A DNA stretch of 64,000 bases from Lepiota brunneoincarnata (GCA_023014365.1 JAEBUN010000002.1:2480001-2544000), one strand, 5' to 3'. Numbered from the stretch's first letter, positions 22,475 to 34,551 are shown. Numbers and translations are program-made. Notes: generated by a model not told the origin, from the letters alone.

Positions 22475-23498
22475 CACCTATCTCTTGGAGGTTGGGATGG
22501 ATCTGGGTCTTGATTTGGCTTACCCAGTGGTTCCAGGCCCAACTCACTTCCCACACAATTCAAATCTGTCACCATTGGTGATTGATCTTGTCTTCCTCCT
22601 GATGGCTTGAGATCCTGATCTCAGGAGGTCACAAGGGAGTGTATAGATAAGTGGGTGAATATGTTTCACTTGCCCTTATACCAGGGTAGGAACTTCCTCC
22701 CCCTGTTGGACTCCTTTGGGAAGCCTCTCCAATCCTCATATCTCTCTGGAGGTACCTGGCTCCAAGAAATTGGGCCTCAGATGTCTGTAGCTGGTACAGC
22801 TCAGGCAGCCCGCACTATACTTGGTCATGCCCCTATCAGGGAGTACCGCACTAGATTCCACCCCCAGGAGGACCACTCCTGTCCTTGTGGGCTGCAGCTT
22901 GAAACCCACACCCACAATCTCACTTCCTGTCTGAAGTACACATGGTGTGGTGGCTTACCCCACAACTTTGATACCTTTCTGGGCTTTCTGGAACAAAATC
23001 CATCTGCATTTTCATTTCAATCCCACTGCTCCAAGGGAGTGGGATAACTGGGGAGGGCCTTCAGGTTATTCCCCCCTTGTAAGCTTCAGTCTTGAGGAGT
23101 CAATGGTTATTCACCCTCCGCCTCCAGGTAGGGTGTAGTGATTTGTGGCAAATTGATGCCTAACCCTGTAAAGGGGGGGACCTGAAGCTCTTAGAGCCTT
23201 TGCCTGTGGGGTGTAGGGATTTATGGGGAATTGACCCCTGTCTCCCATAAAGGGGGGAGACCTGTTGGCCCTATCCACCCCTCATCTCCCATGTCCCAGT
23301 CTCTGTCAGGGCAGTGGACTCTTCACCCACACACACTTCCTTGTAGAGTGTAGCCTTTCAAGCCAGTGGGGCTTTCTCCCCTACCTTTATTGGTAGTTAT
23401 ACCATATATTAGTTGCTTTGTTGTAGCTAGAGCACATGGACTGTGTTCAGGCACCATGTTATAAATTGATGATTTTTTAAAGAAAAAAAAAAAAAAAA
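22475..23498 (+). mobile_element. L2 LINE C-terminus and 3' UTR, inserted in L1
   Basis: Coding remnant 22655-23047: MNMFHLPLYQGRNFLPLLDS and a zinc tail CPCGLQLETHTHNLTSC (CxCG..T..H....C). The L2 3' UTR and A-tail (about 23475-23498) follow. Flanks GGGTATTGCAGGG (22462-22474) and GAGTATTGCAGGG (23499-23511) are a 13-bp duplication with one difference. The first 150 bp (22475-22625) do not match the best L2 copy, and I cannot assign them. Confidence 0.82.
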
Positions 23499-23737
23499 GA
23501 GTATTGCAGGGGCAATTGCAGTAGCAAATCACCTCACAGGGAGGTAACTTGTGCACCCTGACCCAATCTATCAGGTTCCAGGGGCACTTTTTGGTGGAAG
23601 CAATCTCCCCAATGCGCTCATTGAAGAACTTGTGCTTGGTGGCCTTCCAGGTCCACTTAAATGTGCAAGCATCCTCCCAATCCCAAGACCAAGAGTATAC
23701 TGCATAAGTGCATGAGCACTCATCATCCCACCACAGC

Positions 23738-23969
23738 CCAGTGCCTGTTCCACACACTGGGTGGCAGCTGTCTTCCCACCTCCATTCACTTGGGGCAGCT
23801 CTCTCCTGGCTATGGGGAAATGCATGCCCATGTCCGTGGTCATGCATTGTATGTACAGATACCCTGTAGTATACAGCTCAGTCATTTGTACTGTAGTACA
23901 TTGCTATACATGGCCTCCCTATGTGACCTGTGTAATAAATTGGAGATTTTTAAAAAAAAAAAAAAAAAA
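23738..23969 (+). mobile_element. L1 LINE 3' tail fragment
   Basis: The last 230 bp of L1, with GGAAATGCATGCCCATG, GTACAGATACCCTG and AATAAATTGGAGATTTTT, then 18 A. It abuts L1 copy b on the left (opposite strand) and R2 on the right. No clear duplication was found. Confidence 0.8.
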
Positions 23970-24365
23970 AGAAAACCTGCCAGATAGCCAAAGGTCCCTG
24001 GTCCCCATGCATGTAGCATATGAGTGTTAATTCACCATAAATGCCCAGGTGGTTGGACAAAAACCAAGAAGGCAAGGTAAACTTCTTGAAGAGAAAGGGA
24101 AAAGGTCAACTGCGATGTTGGTGACAAGGGGCAACCTGGGTGTTAAGGGAAGCCTTGACTACTGTAGTAGTAGCCCATACAGAATCAAGAAGGTTGGGTG
24201 CCAAGCACACAAGCAAAATGTGTCACACAGTCCAATTACTCTAGAGAGCATTTGGAGCCATGTCTGAAAAAGTGGCATTGTAGCTGAACAAGTGAGTGCA
24301 GCCACATGCAATTAAGGGAACAGGAGGGGTACTAGGACTCCTACCATCCTGTAAAATATGGGGTG
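23970..24365 (-). mobile_element. retroposon R2, truncated copy
   Basis: Reverse-complement match to the 5' half of R2 at 40364-40760, ending at the R2 5' boundary (CTGTAAAATATGGGG). The 3' half and tail are missing, replaced by the L1 tail. It is non-coding. Confidence 0.75.
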
Positions 24366-26244
24366 AAGTGCCTACCAAATGAGTTCTACACAGGGGGCAG
24401 GGGCTTCTCCACTACTGGATCCTTCAGCACCAGACCCCCTCACCATGGCTCCTTCCCACACTCAGGCTACCCCCCCAGCACCTCTCAACCCAGCTACAGC
24501 TTTGTATCACAGGCTATGGCCCCTGCCTTGGCTGCTGAAGCCTCCAAAAGGCCTCATGAGTCTGCCATTTACCCAGATGACGCTCCAGTGACCCTCCATC
24601 CCAAGTAGACCTGCACACCCAAGCCTTCTACCACCTTGGAGCAGGAACTCAATCTGGAATCAGTCTCTGGCTCCACCAGGATGTCTGTTGATGCCCCTCC
24701 TGGCTCTGAGCCATCCCCCAGGCCCACCTTTGTGGCAGATGAAGAGAAAGATCCAGAGTTTACCCCTGCCTTTCTTGCCCTTTCCTGCAATCCTGTGGAT
24801 GCAGAGGGTGAGACTGGGATCATGGTGGATGCTCTTGACTTGATTGTCCTCTAGCTGGGGGGAGCCAAAAGGGGCAAGCTTTCACAAGGCAGCAGCATGG
24901 AGGTTGCCTACTCCTTAGCCAGGCTCTACCACAAGGTGGATGAGCTTGACTGGGATGATGTCCCCTTTACGGAGAGTGAGTGCGTCCAGCAGCTCCATAA
25001 GTGGGCCTCTGAGATATATGGTCTGTCCAGGCCAGACACCCCCACCCCTGCACAAGGGAAGGGTAAATGGCTGGACTCTGCTGCTGCAGCTGTAGGGCCT
25101 CAGTGGCTCTTATGGAGGTAGATGGTGTGCTGCAGGCTAGTGGCTCTTCACTATCCCTTGTGGAGGGTAACCTCCCCCTGCCTCCACTACCAGCAGAGGA
25201 TTTGGGGTGTTTTCCTGCCAGGTATGCTTGTCCAGGGCCTACCCAGCAATTCTTCAGAAACCTGGCCTGCACAGGTTTGGGTAACCCTGTCCCAGTGGCT
25301 CACAACCCTGGCATGGGGCAGTGGCCATCTCATATCAGGGTGGCGTGCACTACTCTCATTCCTCTGCTGTTGGTGGCAGACAGGGCTCAGTTGGCTGCAA
25401 GGCCACCTCCCAGTTCCCTCCCTCTATGCATCAATTTGGCTACAAAGCCTTGTTTCCCACCTTACTCCTACATGGCTGCAGCTGTCTCTTCCCCATTGGG
25501 TCTTGTTGACCTGGTGCATATGCTCCCAGGGCTGCCTTCCCACAAGGTGGGCTCTTTTCACAAGCAGGTGGCAGCTGTTAGCAGCCACCCAAGGCATCCA
25601 AGCCTCAGATGACTACATTGGGACCTTCACGCAAGCAGGTCATGCTCACCCTCACAGGGGGCAGTCTCCCAGCCAATCTGGGTCCTGTCATTTGTGTGGA
25701 GATTCATCAGGTAGGAGTGGCTGCCCTGGCATCTGCAGGCTCAATCGTTTGTATTGAGTGGGTTCAGCAGATGGATTCACATATAGCATGCTACACCATG
25801 GTGGTGCCCAGCAAGCTGGACATTGGCACTATCAGGAATACTGTCCATGTCAACTGGCCTCAGACTGTTGTTAATGCAAACCTCCCTTGCTCAAAGAGCT
25901 ATCTTAAGCTCCTCAATGTGCTTATGTTCCAGGGTGGTCAGCCCTGGCTCATGCCTGACAGGGTGGTCAAGGCCATGCAGCACTTTGTGTGGTCTGAGTA
26001 TTTTGCGCTGGCCACCAGGCCTCACATCATCAAAAACTTGTGGTCTGCTGATGTGGCCACAGTATTCTTTGAAATCTGGGACTCTCAACAGGGTCAGAAC
26101 GGTAAGACTCTCACCCAGAGAGTCATTACCATTGATGGCACCCCATGCAGGATTATCCCTGCCAAGGCCAACCCCAGCATTCCCCTTTGCCAGCACTGCT
26201 GGAAGTGGGGTCACCTTTCTCTAGCCTGCTGTAGGGAGGCTATC
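24366..26244 (+). pseudogene. L1 LINE ORF1 remnant with CCHC knuckle
   Basis: A Pro/Ser-rich start region (24363-24608) is followed by ARLYHKVDELDWDD (24910-24960). A long frame at 25609-26298 then has MLTLTGGSLPANLGPVICVE, QQMDSHIACYTMVVPSKLDI, FEIWDSQQGQNG and the knuckle CQHCWKWGHLSLAC (CX2CX4HX4C) near 26188. Frame changes occur near 25130 and 25600. It ends at 26244, where an L1 A-tail is inserted. It is the most complete ORF1 here. Confidence 0.8.
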
Positions 26245-26512
26245 TTTTTTTTTTTTTTTTTAAAAAAAAATCTCCAATTTATTATGTGGGCCATGTAGGG
26301 AGGCCATGTACAGCAATGTACTACAGTACAAATGACCAAGCCATACACTACAGAGTATCTGTACATACAATGCATGACTGTGAATGTAGACATGTATTTC
26401 CCCATGCCCAGGAGAAAGCTACCCCAAGCAAATAGAGGCAGGAGGATAGCTGCTGCCTGGCAGACAGAACAGGCATAAAACCCAAGCCAAGGTCCCCTCT
26501 CTTATTCAGTAA
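26245..26512 (-). mobile_element. L1 LINE 3' tail fragment
   Basis: The T run 26245-26261 plus TCTCCAATTTATT marks the L1 tail in reverse, followed by the terminal 3' UTR. It is cut at 26513 by the inverted-end element. Confidence 0.8.
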
Positions 26513-27400
26513 TTTACACTCCCCCAGGTGTCCAAGTGAGTCTGTGTGGATTTGTGTGGACTAACTCAGACCACATACAGATCTGTGCAGATCCATACAG
26601 ACTGTGTACAGATCCAGGCAGACTGAAATGAATTTGAGCTACCAATAAAATACATCCATTACTAGGATTTGAACCCAAGACCTTGATGAAATACAAGCAA
26701 TAACAGTAATTAAGACTACTATACCACAATTCCCTATAAAAAATTGATCACTAAGTCATACATATACCACTTATGAACAGTGTAACTTGCCTATTACCCA
26801 TGTCATCAACTGCTTAAATACTAATTAGCTATATAAAAAATATGTGGGATGGTGCCAATTTTAATGCAGATTCCAAATATATTACTCACATGACTCAGGG
26901 TAATTTAACTATTGAGAAAAATGCAAAAAACTCGAAAAAATGTGGTGGATATAAGGAATACCAGAAGAAAATTCTAAATAACTTGTGAAGGAGATGTTTG
27001 TAGCCTATGTGACTACCATATTCCTGGTTGGAATGAGATTCCAGATCCAATAGTATAATATTTCCTTTTTTGGAAATTATGTAAATTTCAAAAATGATGT
27101 CATCAGATTGGCAATTTTATTCTGATCAAGAATATACTACTCACATGTTCTAAAAGAATTTCCTTCACAAGTTATTCATATTTTTCTGTAAATCATAAAT
27201 TCAATTAACTTGGATCCTTGCAAACTGGATTTTACTTGGACTAGTCTGTGTGGGTCCACATGGATCTGTGTGGATTCATGCAAAAAATGTAATGAATGTT
27301 AAGATTTTCTATGCAAAAGTCCATGTGGATCTGTGTGGATCTGTGTAAAAATCAGCATGGATCCATACAGACCCACTTAGAATACATAGAGGAGTGTAAA
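26513..27400 (-). mobile_element. 0.9-kb inverted-end element (copy 2)
   Basis: Reverse orientation of 8617-9524, almost identical in the interior, starting TTTACACTCCCCCA and ending GGAGTGTAAA. It has the same clustered GGATCC/AGATCC units at both ends and the tRNA-like boxes near 26660-26740 (GGATTTGAACCCAAG on the plus strand). The high similarity of the two copies suggests fairly recent spread. Confidence 0.72.
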
Positions 27401-27550
27401 GACCTTCCATTCTCTCTGTTTGTGGATGAGAATAGGCCAGGTCTCCAACTTTTGGACCACTTCTTGGAGCAGATCAAGTTCATGCTCTACACTGTTGATC
27501 CAGAGGGGGATTCAAAGCAACAGCATCTTGATGGGCTGCACTTTTCTATC
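27401..27550 (+). pseudogene. L2 LINE ORF2 fragment
   Basis: Contains VDENRPGLQLLDHFLEQIKF, matching the L2 coding region at 46450-46560. Cut by the inverted-end element on the left and the R1 tail on the right. Confidence 0.75.
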
Positions 27551-28533
27551 TTTTTTTTTATTTTTAAAAAATCAACAATTTACAAGGTATAGGGCCCTCC
27601 TGTGAGGGAGAACCATATTGCTATATGCTCTTGCAAGGCAAGCACCAGATGCACCAGACCCTGGAATCAACTTAGACTTGAATCTGGCTTAGTCAGTCAG
27701 GAGAACCAACAGAGGATTTAGTGCACTCGAGCTGGGTCATGGGAGACTATCCCTGTTGAAATCTTCTCAAGAGGGTGGTATATGACAACGAAATGTATTG
27801 ACGAGAGAGAGACAATGACAGGGTGAGGAGTAAATGGACAAGTTACCTACTAGTACGCTATGTGTGTATATCCTTTCTACAACATGGCCATCACAAAGCA
27901 ATCAGGTGACCTGCACATTGGCATTCCATCAGTTTGCTGGAATCCTTAATTCCAACAGTCCCAGCCCGCTACGGCTCATGCTTTACCAGGGAGTTAGTAT
28001 AGAGCCCCAGTTACTAGGCTTTCCATTCCTGGGCAGGTGGTTCACTGATGCCAACTAGTGCAGATCCCCACCTGTCCCAAGTCTCTGCCTTGCCTATAGC
28101 CAACCATGTTGCACTTCCAGAAGTCTGTGGACCAGTGGTGTGGAGTTGTTTCAGTACCCTAAGCCTGTGCTACCCACTTCAGACAGAACACCCATGGGGG
28201 ATCTAACCCTAGGGTATGCCCAGATGCAAACTCACCCAGAGCTCCAAGGTCTGGGCAGTGGACCTCCCCAATCAGCAACCCCTATGGGAGAAGCCATGGG
28301 TAACCCCAAAGCCCCAGTACCCCACCCTTTGCCACCTGACCAGATACCTACTACCATGGACTAACAACTAGTACTTACTTGGCTTATGCCGGTGGCACCT
28401 AGACCAAGCATTCCCATGTAGGGGGTTACCTGGCCCCTAAATCAGGATGTTCAATCTGTTTTTGTTAGAATTCCCCCACTTACTGCACCCTGTGCTTTCA
28501 CTCCCTTATTGGGCACAGCTGATCTGGTCCAAT
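27551..28533 (-). mobile_element. retroposon R1 (copy 1)
   Basis: The T run 27551-27559 and ATCAACAATTTA mark its 3' end in reverse. The body matches 42290-43257, 44962-45514 with 47950-48306, and 63052-64000. It is non-coding as far as I can see. A 204-bp solo LTR interrupts it at 27754-27957, and a family B LTR cuts it at 28534. Confidence 0.75.
27754..27957. repeat. 204-bp solo LTR-like insertion (family E)
   Basis: It starts TGTTGAAAT and ends TTCCAACA. It is absent from the other R1 copies, which read straight through GACTATCCCAGCC. Flanks ATCCC (27749-27753) and GTCCC (27958-27962) are a 5-bp duplication with one transition. No second copy is in the window. Confidence 0.7.
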
Positions 28534-28882
28534 TGTTAGAGCTGGTGCAGATCAGGACCAAAGTGGAGGGTCAGGGTGGTATCCTTGATATAAGGTAACC
28601 AGGGGACAGGGCAAAGTCAGTATGTAGACTTTGGGACCAAGGTGGAGTACTTTGGGTGGGGGATTGGACTTGTGGCCTCAGCTTATGTGCTGTGCCCTCC
28701 TACTGTCCAAGTCCATATTTCAGGTGGTCAGGGCCCAAGCAGAGCGAAGCAGAAGAGAGAATATGGAATAGGGAGCTGGTCCACTGCTCGATTCAATTAT
28801 CAGACTGAGGAGTACAAGTCAAGTACCTATGGTATACATATATACTACTAGTCTTACAAACTATGACTCATACTGACTATGG
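28534..28882 (-). repeat. family B LTR fragment
   Basis: Matches the 3' half of the family B LTR in reverse (starts TGTTAGAGCTGGTGCAG; includes ATACATATATAC). It is truncated at 28882 where family C begins. Confidence 0.85.
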
Positions 28883-30139
28883 TGTTGCACCACAAAATCA
28901 TTTCATTTGTGAAATCACTAGCTAATAAAGTAACTAACTCTCCGATACCAAATAATGTCAGTATATGGCCATGGTCAGACACTGGGGTGTGAGAGATTAG
29001 AATACTATCTAAAATATGTGAAGGCAGACATCTCAGAAACAGAACCAGAACACCCAGACAAGTAAAAATGTGCTGTTAACTAACTTATTAGTGATAAGGC
29101 TATGGAAGAATGACTCTGGTATGAATGTACCCAAGCGTTGTATCCGATACCGTGTTAACTAAGATATTAGTTAAGATACTCATGACTACACAAAAGACCC
29201 ATTTCTTCACCTCTGTCCTAGAAAGCAGACAAGTTGTAACACTTATGATCTTCAGATAGTACCTAGCCATAGTAACAGGTTCTGGAATCGAATCTTGACA
29301 AGAGAACCTAGAAATTAGCTAATTTCCTGGTAAGGATGTTCCCTTGGAACAGCTCTGATGGTATTGAAAGATAAAAGATCAGATGGGGGTATCCAAGAGG
29401 GTACTCAGGGATGGATGCTCCCTCCTAGTAATGAAAGAGACCAGAAATGATGGACTAGAAAATAAAGATTGATAAGAATGAAACAAGCTAATTAAATTCT
29501 AATATTAGTTTACTGCCTAAAGGCTATGGAAGTGAACATTTAGGATATTAGGGTTGAGACCCTGGGTGTGGAGAATCCAAGAAAGAGATAAAAAACCCTT
29601 AGATAAGAGGTAGCAAGGAAACTTGCTAACCTGATTGGCTGTAATATAAATAACCAGGCACTTAGGGAGCAAGTTCCTGAGAGCAAATTATGTCACTGAT
29701 ATCAGAACTCCTAGAATGATGCTCCTAAATGATGAGGGGACAATAAAATGATGAAGCTGAAGGCTTGTTTCAGGTATACCCATAAGTTAATTGTATATTA
29801 TTATAAAACTCATTTGTAAATTACATGGGAGGCAAGAAACCGCTTGCCTAGTTCCCCCCCTGACTGTATGGTCGATTAGGATAGGAATACAAAGCAATTT
29901 TATATGATTTTCTTTGGTCATAGACCACCAGAGACTTAAAAGAGTTATACTCTTAAAAACCAGACCCTTGGAAACAATTGAGATATTGACAGACCCTTCT
30001 GCTTGACTTGAGAGCTGAATATGAGTTGATACAACTCTTCTGTTCTTAAGTAGAAAGTTCACTAACTTCTATTTCTTTGGGTTCCTCTTAGAGGCCTTGC
30101 CTCAGAAGTATACCATTGAATTGTAGAGCTGTTTAATTG

Positions 30140-30470
30140 AGAAGCAAACATAGTATGCTAGGGCCTGTTGAAAACGCTGTCCACTAGGTCTATCTAGTTT
30201 AAAGATACTTACTGCAGGAGCTTGCCAAAAGCCTATCTCACTAAGTAATATAAAGTTTTATTGCATTGTTCAGGAGCTGTAGTGCGCTAGGGCCCTTGGA
30301 TAATGCTGTCCGCTAGGCCTACTAGCTTAAAGACGCTTAATGCAGGAGCTTGTCAAAAGCTTGTCTCGCTGGGTAGTGTAAATTTATAGTATTGTCAAGA
30401 GAAAAGGATGTAGTACGCTAGGGCCTGTTAGAACACATTGTCTGCTAGGTCTACAGAGGTTCACTGATTG
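30140..30470 (+). repeat. tandem repeat, about 130-bp unit, 2.5 copies
   Basis: The phrase GCTAGGGCC(T/C) recurs at 30157, 30286 and 30417. It is followed each time by GCTGTCC(A/G)CTAGG(T/C)CTA-like sequence and, in the first two units, by GCAGGAGCTTG(C/T)CAAAAGC. The third unit is partial. It lies upstream of family C gag. Confidence 0.85.
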
Positions 30471-30746
30471 TGAAAGCTTGCATTTTGCATGACTTATTGA
30501 ATCGTGAAGATATTAGTTAACATATTATATAGTAATGACTGTCAAGGTTCCCCTTGTATTCAGATAGGACAACTGTCTGTCTAGTTGGAGACTAAGAGAA
30601 TAACCTACCAAAACCCTAAAAACATTAGAATTGAATATATTTCTGGAGATCTGTGACAACCTCTCCCCCACAAACTTATAAAGTTGGAATTAGTGAACTT
30701 GTTAACGAACTTCATTTTGATATCATAAAGTAATCTGCATTTCATC

Positions 30747-30764
30747 TGGAGCCCACCACGAGGG
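30747..30764 (+). other. possible tRNA-type primer-binding site of family C
   Basis: TGGAGCCCACCACGAG follows the candidate LTR end by two bases. Its complement ends in CCA, as a tRNA 3' end would, but I cannot name the tRNA. Confidence 0.4.
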
Positions 30765-31339
30765 GGAGTTCAGAGATTCAGAAACCTTGATTCTACTTTT
30801 AAATTATCAAAAATAACAAAACCATCTTTTGGTCAAGGACCAGAGATATTTATGTTGCACTTGTTTGCCCAGGACACAAGCCAAGAAAGTCCTGAACCTA
30901 GTAGTGCCAGTACAGTTCAAAGTACTAGAAATTCTAGAAGGACTCCTATTATTCCTGTAACAGCAGCTTATGAATGAATAGAAAGGAGTTTGGGCAAACA
31001 GAAAGAAGCTCAGAATCTAGAAAGTGAAATCCTTGAGACAGCTGTGACCGTACCAAGGAGTTCTGCACTCTATAAGATACAGAGTCATCCCTCCTTACCA
31101 ACAGTTAGCCCTTGGATTACCAATTACCTAGATTGGGACATTCTGGAAGATAGTTACACTGAATCAATTACCAGGTGGTAACAACCTTACTGGAGGTTCT
31201 TCATTTGGCAATGCTTTGGTAGGAAATTCAGGAGGAAGTTTGCTACAACAACCCAATCCTTTACAACCTCTAGCACAGCCCCAAAACCAGCCATTGCAAC
31301 CTTAGGCACCGTTACAACAGCCACAACTACCAAACTCAA

Positions 31340-32505
31340 CCAGCTTATCCCAGACAGCAGTCAACCAAATGCCAGACTATAAAATGCCCCATCCCAGGGA
31401 TTCGAAAGCTCTGCATTGGTCTGGCTTATACCTGGAAGAATTAGAAGAATTCTTCTATAATATAGAGACTCTATTTGATTTGGCCAATGTCTGAGATAGC
31501 ACCCAGAAAGTCAAATGGTTGCTCAGTTATGTATTCCCGGACATCAGATATGAGTGGGAAACCTTTGAAGAAGTAAGGCTAAACAATTGGACTACCTTGT
31601 GAGAAAGGCTAAATAAAGAATACCCAGAACTAGTTGAAAGAAAGACAGGATCATTTAGGAACCTAATGAAAGTATGCAGAAAATACAGAGACATAGCTAT
31701 GGATGAGGAAGGAGAACTATTAGCTTTCAAGCAAAAATTCCTGCTCAAAGCGAATAAGTGCCTCCATCCGCTGGCCGTAGTTACAAATAGAGAACTGGTA
31801 GAATTGTTCACGAAATCATTAGACAAACAATTTCAAGAAAGCTTGAATAATTTGTTAACTATTAAAGGTACTCTACAGAACAACCAGTCACCAAGGGGTG
31901 AAGATCCTTACAAAATTATGGAAGTAATCAATAAAGCAGTGGATTTAGTTAGTGGTAAAACATTAACTAGGTTGTTAGTGAAAAGAGAAGAAGTCCCTGT
32001 TGTTACTAAGGAATTAATGGCAAGGGTAAAGAAAGAGGTCTCTACTCAAAATATAAGTGAAGACTATACCAGGCTTAAATCAGAACTGGCTAATGTCAAG
32101 GACTCCCTGAATAACTAAGAAAAGTTGCTAAAAGCTTACCTAGAAAAGATGCAAACCTTCAACCAGCAAGGCGCTCTGGTTATTGAACGGCCTTGGCAGT
32201 TCAATAGTAATCCTGCCCCAAATGTATGGGATAAAGGGTGTTTCTTTTGTGGTATCTTTGGGCACACCTGGGGTTCTTGCTTGAAAACTCAAGACTATAT
32301 AGCCTGGGGTCTAATTAAGCTAGAAAATAGAGAGATCAGAATGGCTGATGGGTCACTTATTCCCCCTGGGAGAGGTCCCATGATAGAGCAGATTGACTGC
32401 CACTTACAGACCATGGCACAGAATATGTATAGCAAACAACCAATGATAGGGTATGATCCCATAGAATTTAACAAGTTAGCAATGGCGGTAGCTAATAAAA
32501 CTTGA
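31340..32505 (+). pseudogene. family C gag with CCHC knuckle
   Basis: A capsid-like domain reads LYLEELEEFFYNIETLFD, KVKWLLSYVFPDIRYEWETF and NKEYPEL, the form common in Agaricomycete gypsy Gag. A longer open stretch at 31666-32118 follows. The knuckle CFFCGIFGHTWGSC (CX2CX4HX4C) lies near 32240, followed by a RMADGSLIPPGRGPM linker. In-frame stops at about 31494, 31601, 32116 and 32503 show decay. Confidence 0.8.
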
Positions 32506-32969
32506 GAGTCCCAAGGAGAAAGGCATGCCTTCTCCATTATGGCTGAAGATCCCCAAGTAAAGGGGCTCCAAGACCAAATTGTAAAACTAGAACAGGCTCT
32601 GACAACTCAGCTATCACAGCAGAACTCCGTAAAGCCACCAGTACCTACTGAAGATCCTAAAGACCGACTGATTGCTGAACTTACAGCATAGTTAGGGAGG
32701 TTGGAGACCCAAGTACAGAGATGGGGAGATGAAACCCCAGAACAACAGTTCTTGAAGACCCGGACTAGCTCTGCAAAGACCAGGGGACCTTCGGGTTTTT
32801 AAACAGTTCGAGGAAGGCACAACAAGCACAAAAGATAATTACACCACATTGGATCCTGGAGCCTGAGGATGTTTCTGAAAGTGACAAAGACTCTCTACCA
32901 AGTGAAGATGAACTAATAGAGAAAGTTAGGAAGTTACCTGCCAAGTTAACTAATGAGAAATCAACAGAG

Positions 32970-33739
32970 TTGCCCTATAGAAAGGTGGTACCACTACCTC
33001 TGGTAGTGGAAGTCCCTCCTAAACCTATGTGCTACCTAAAAGAAAAGGTAGAGAAAAGCTATAAACACCAAGCACCAGTAGAAGCTGGCTTGGACTTAGA
33101 CAACTTGTTAACTAGAGTATTGAAAGGAGGAGCTCCCATTACTCAGGAAGAATTGCTAGCTCTCTCTCCAAAATATAGGAATGCCTTTAAAGGGCAGATA
33201 CAACAATGTCAAGTACCCATAGAAATCACTCCTAGCAAGAAAACCAATATGGTTCATTTTAGTGACAAAGTTCACAAAGAACCTAGGAAAGAACCAGAAC
33301 TCATCTCCATTAATCTAGATGCGCTACTGAACCATCCTAGACTAATTAAAATGGTGTTTCAGACCAATAGTGAATGGGGTGAAGCCTGGACCACACAAGA
33401 TCCTGTTATACAGTATTTAGACACTCTAGTACCTGAAGAAAGAAGCAAACAAGTCTTTGTGGGCAGGAAGTTGGAATCACTGCATGTAATCCCTATGCTA
33501 ATTGATGGGGTCAGAGAAGAAGAAGCCCTACTAGACAATGGGTCACAAATCATATCTATGAGTAAGGAAGCAGCAGTAGCTTGCAACATAGCTTGGGATC
33601 TGGACATTACCATAAATATGCAAAGTGTGAATGGTCAGATAGAAAAGACTTGTAGATTAGCCAAGGATGTGCCTTTTAAAATGGATAAGATAACAGTCTA
33701 TCTACAAGTACATGTGATGCAGAAACCTGCTTACAGACT
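32970..33739 (+). pseudogene. family C retropepsin-like protease region
   Basis: An open frame from 32970 contains IPMLIDGVREEEALLDNGSQ followed by IISMSKEAAVACNIAWDLDI, the retropepsin fold. Here the active-site triad is DNG rather than DSG/DTG, one G-to-A step from DSG or DDG forms. The frame then continues to YLQVHVMQKPAY, where the element is cut. Confidence 0.72.
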
Positions 33740-34551
33740 GACCTGTCAGTGGTTCTGGGGTCAGTTCATGCATGAATGGGATTGGGGGAGTTCTGAACTG
33801 GGATGTTGTTATTGGTGATGGTATAGGTGGTGTTTCTAGTGGGGGTGAGACATCTGAATGGGTTTCTGGGGTTGGTGGGTTTCTTTCCCTTATTGGGAGT
33901 GGTGGTGGAGATAGGGACAGGGGTAATTGTGGCAGTGGAGGAGACGATTGTGGTGGGGGGCTTCGAGGAATGTATCTCATCTCATTTGGGTATGTTCTTT
34001 GACACCTCGGACATAAGGCTTGATTGTGTTCTGAGAAGTTTCTCAAGTGATTCTGCCCAGGCTCATTGCATATTGTATGCAGCAGCGAGAGCCTTAGTCT
34101 GTCATACATGGTGGGTATAATTGGCCCAGAGTTGTTGGTCATCTTCTGAAATTGGAGATTGTTCCAATCTATTAGTAAAGGTTCAGCTGGTGGCAGCCTC
34201 ATGCAGATCTCTGTTAGAAGGGTGATCTGGTCTCTGTGGTCATACTCCAGCTAAGTGGAATCTAAGGGAGGCAGCTGGGGTGACTGTGGGTTCTGGGGTG
34301 GCATTGGGGTTGGGGGTCTCATCTCTATTGAGGGCGTAGGCAGTGGTGAAGGTGTGAGAGAGGATGTAGGGAGATAGGGCTGGAATGGGAGTTGTTTGAA
34401 GTGTTGTATGTTTGACATCCTGGTCATTGATGATGGTAACTGAAGATGATGAGGAGGTGGGAGAAGGTATTGTGGAGAAGGGGGGAGTGGTTTGGGGATG
34501 AGTAAGGTTGAGGTTCATAGGCATTTTTAAGTTGTTTTGGTGTGGGAGCAA
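33740..34551 (-). pseudogene. family A C-terminal Pro/Ser/Thr-rich tail with CX2C motif
   Basis: Downstream of the chromodomain, two minus-strand frames (34551-34240 and 34202-33740) are rich in Pro, Ser and Thr. The second has YDRLRLSLLHTICNEPG, then HNQALCPRCQRTYP, suggesting a small Cys/His module, then long Pro runs. It is in the same frame as the chromodomain, apart from an indel. It is probably a C-terminal extension of pol; the function is unknown. Confidence 0.6.

Larger units (their letters stand above)
19502..23737 (-). mobile_element. L1 LINE copy b, with two L2 insertions
   Basis: The T run at 19502-19518 is the A-tail; next come the 3' UTR, zinc tail (20246-19863), RNase H (about 20962-20321: SLVLFTDLMALARQMVD), thumb (21160-20966) and a deletion near 21190. 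RT follows (22135-21200: VCKGSALSPILSG, LAFDIAQFFPSLNYG), then the endonuclease-RT linker (22470-22235 and 23737-23512). L2 pieces interrupt it at 22136-22220 and 22475-23498, each with a target duplication. It is dead by stops and the deletion. Confidence 0.8.
28883..33739 (+). mobile_element. Ty3/gypsy-like retrotransposon, family C (5' part, decayed)
   Basis: A 2.4-kb non-coding leader or LTR with tandem repeats, then gag (about 31340-32500) and a retropepsin domain (32970-33739). RT and downstream domains are absent because family A copy 2 abuts at about 33740. A possible long LTR runs from TGTTGCACC (28883) to TTTCA (30744), just before a TGG-type primer-binding site at 30747, but no second LTR exists to prove this. 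Confidence 0.72.

Noticed and set aside
28883..30744. Confirmed 1.86-kb LTR of family C
   Set aside because: It has TG...CA ends and a TGG motif after it, but no second LTR, no inverted ends and no duplication. Kept only as a possibility.
33827..34120. Plus-strand frame near the family C/A junction
   Set aside because: Complement of the Pro-rich tail of family A pol.
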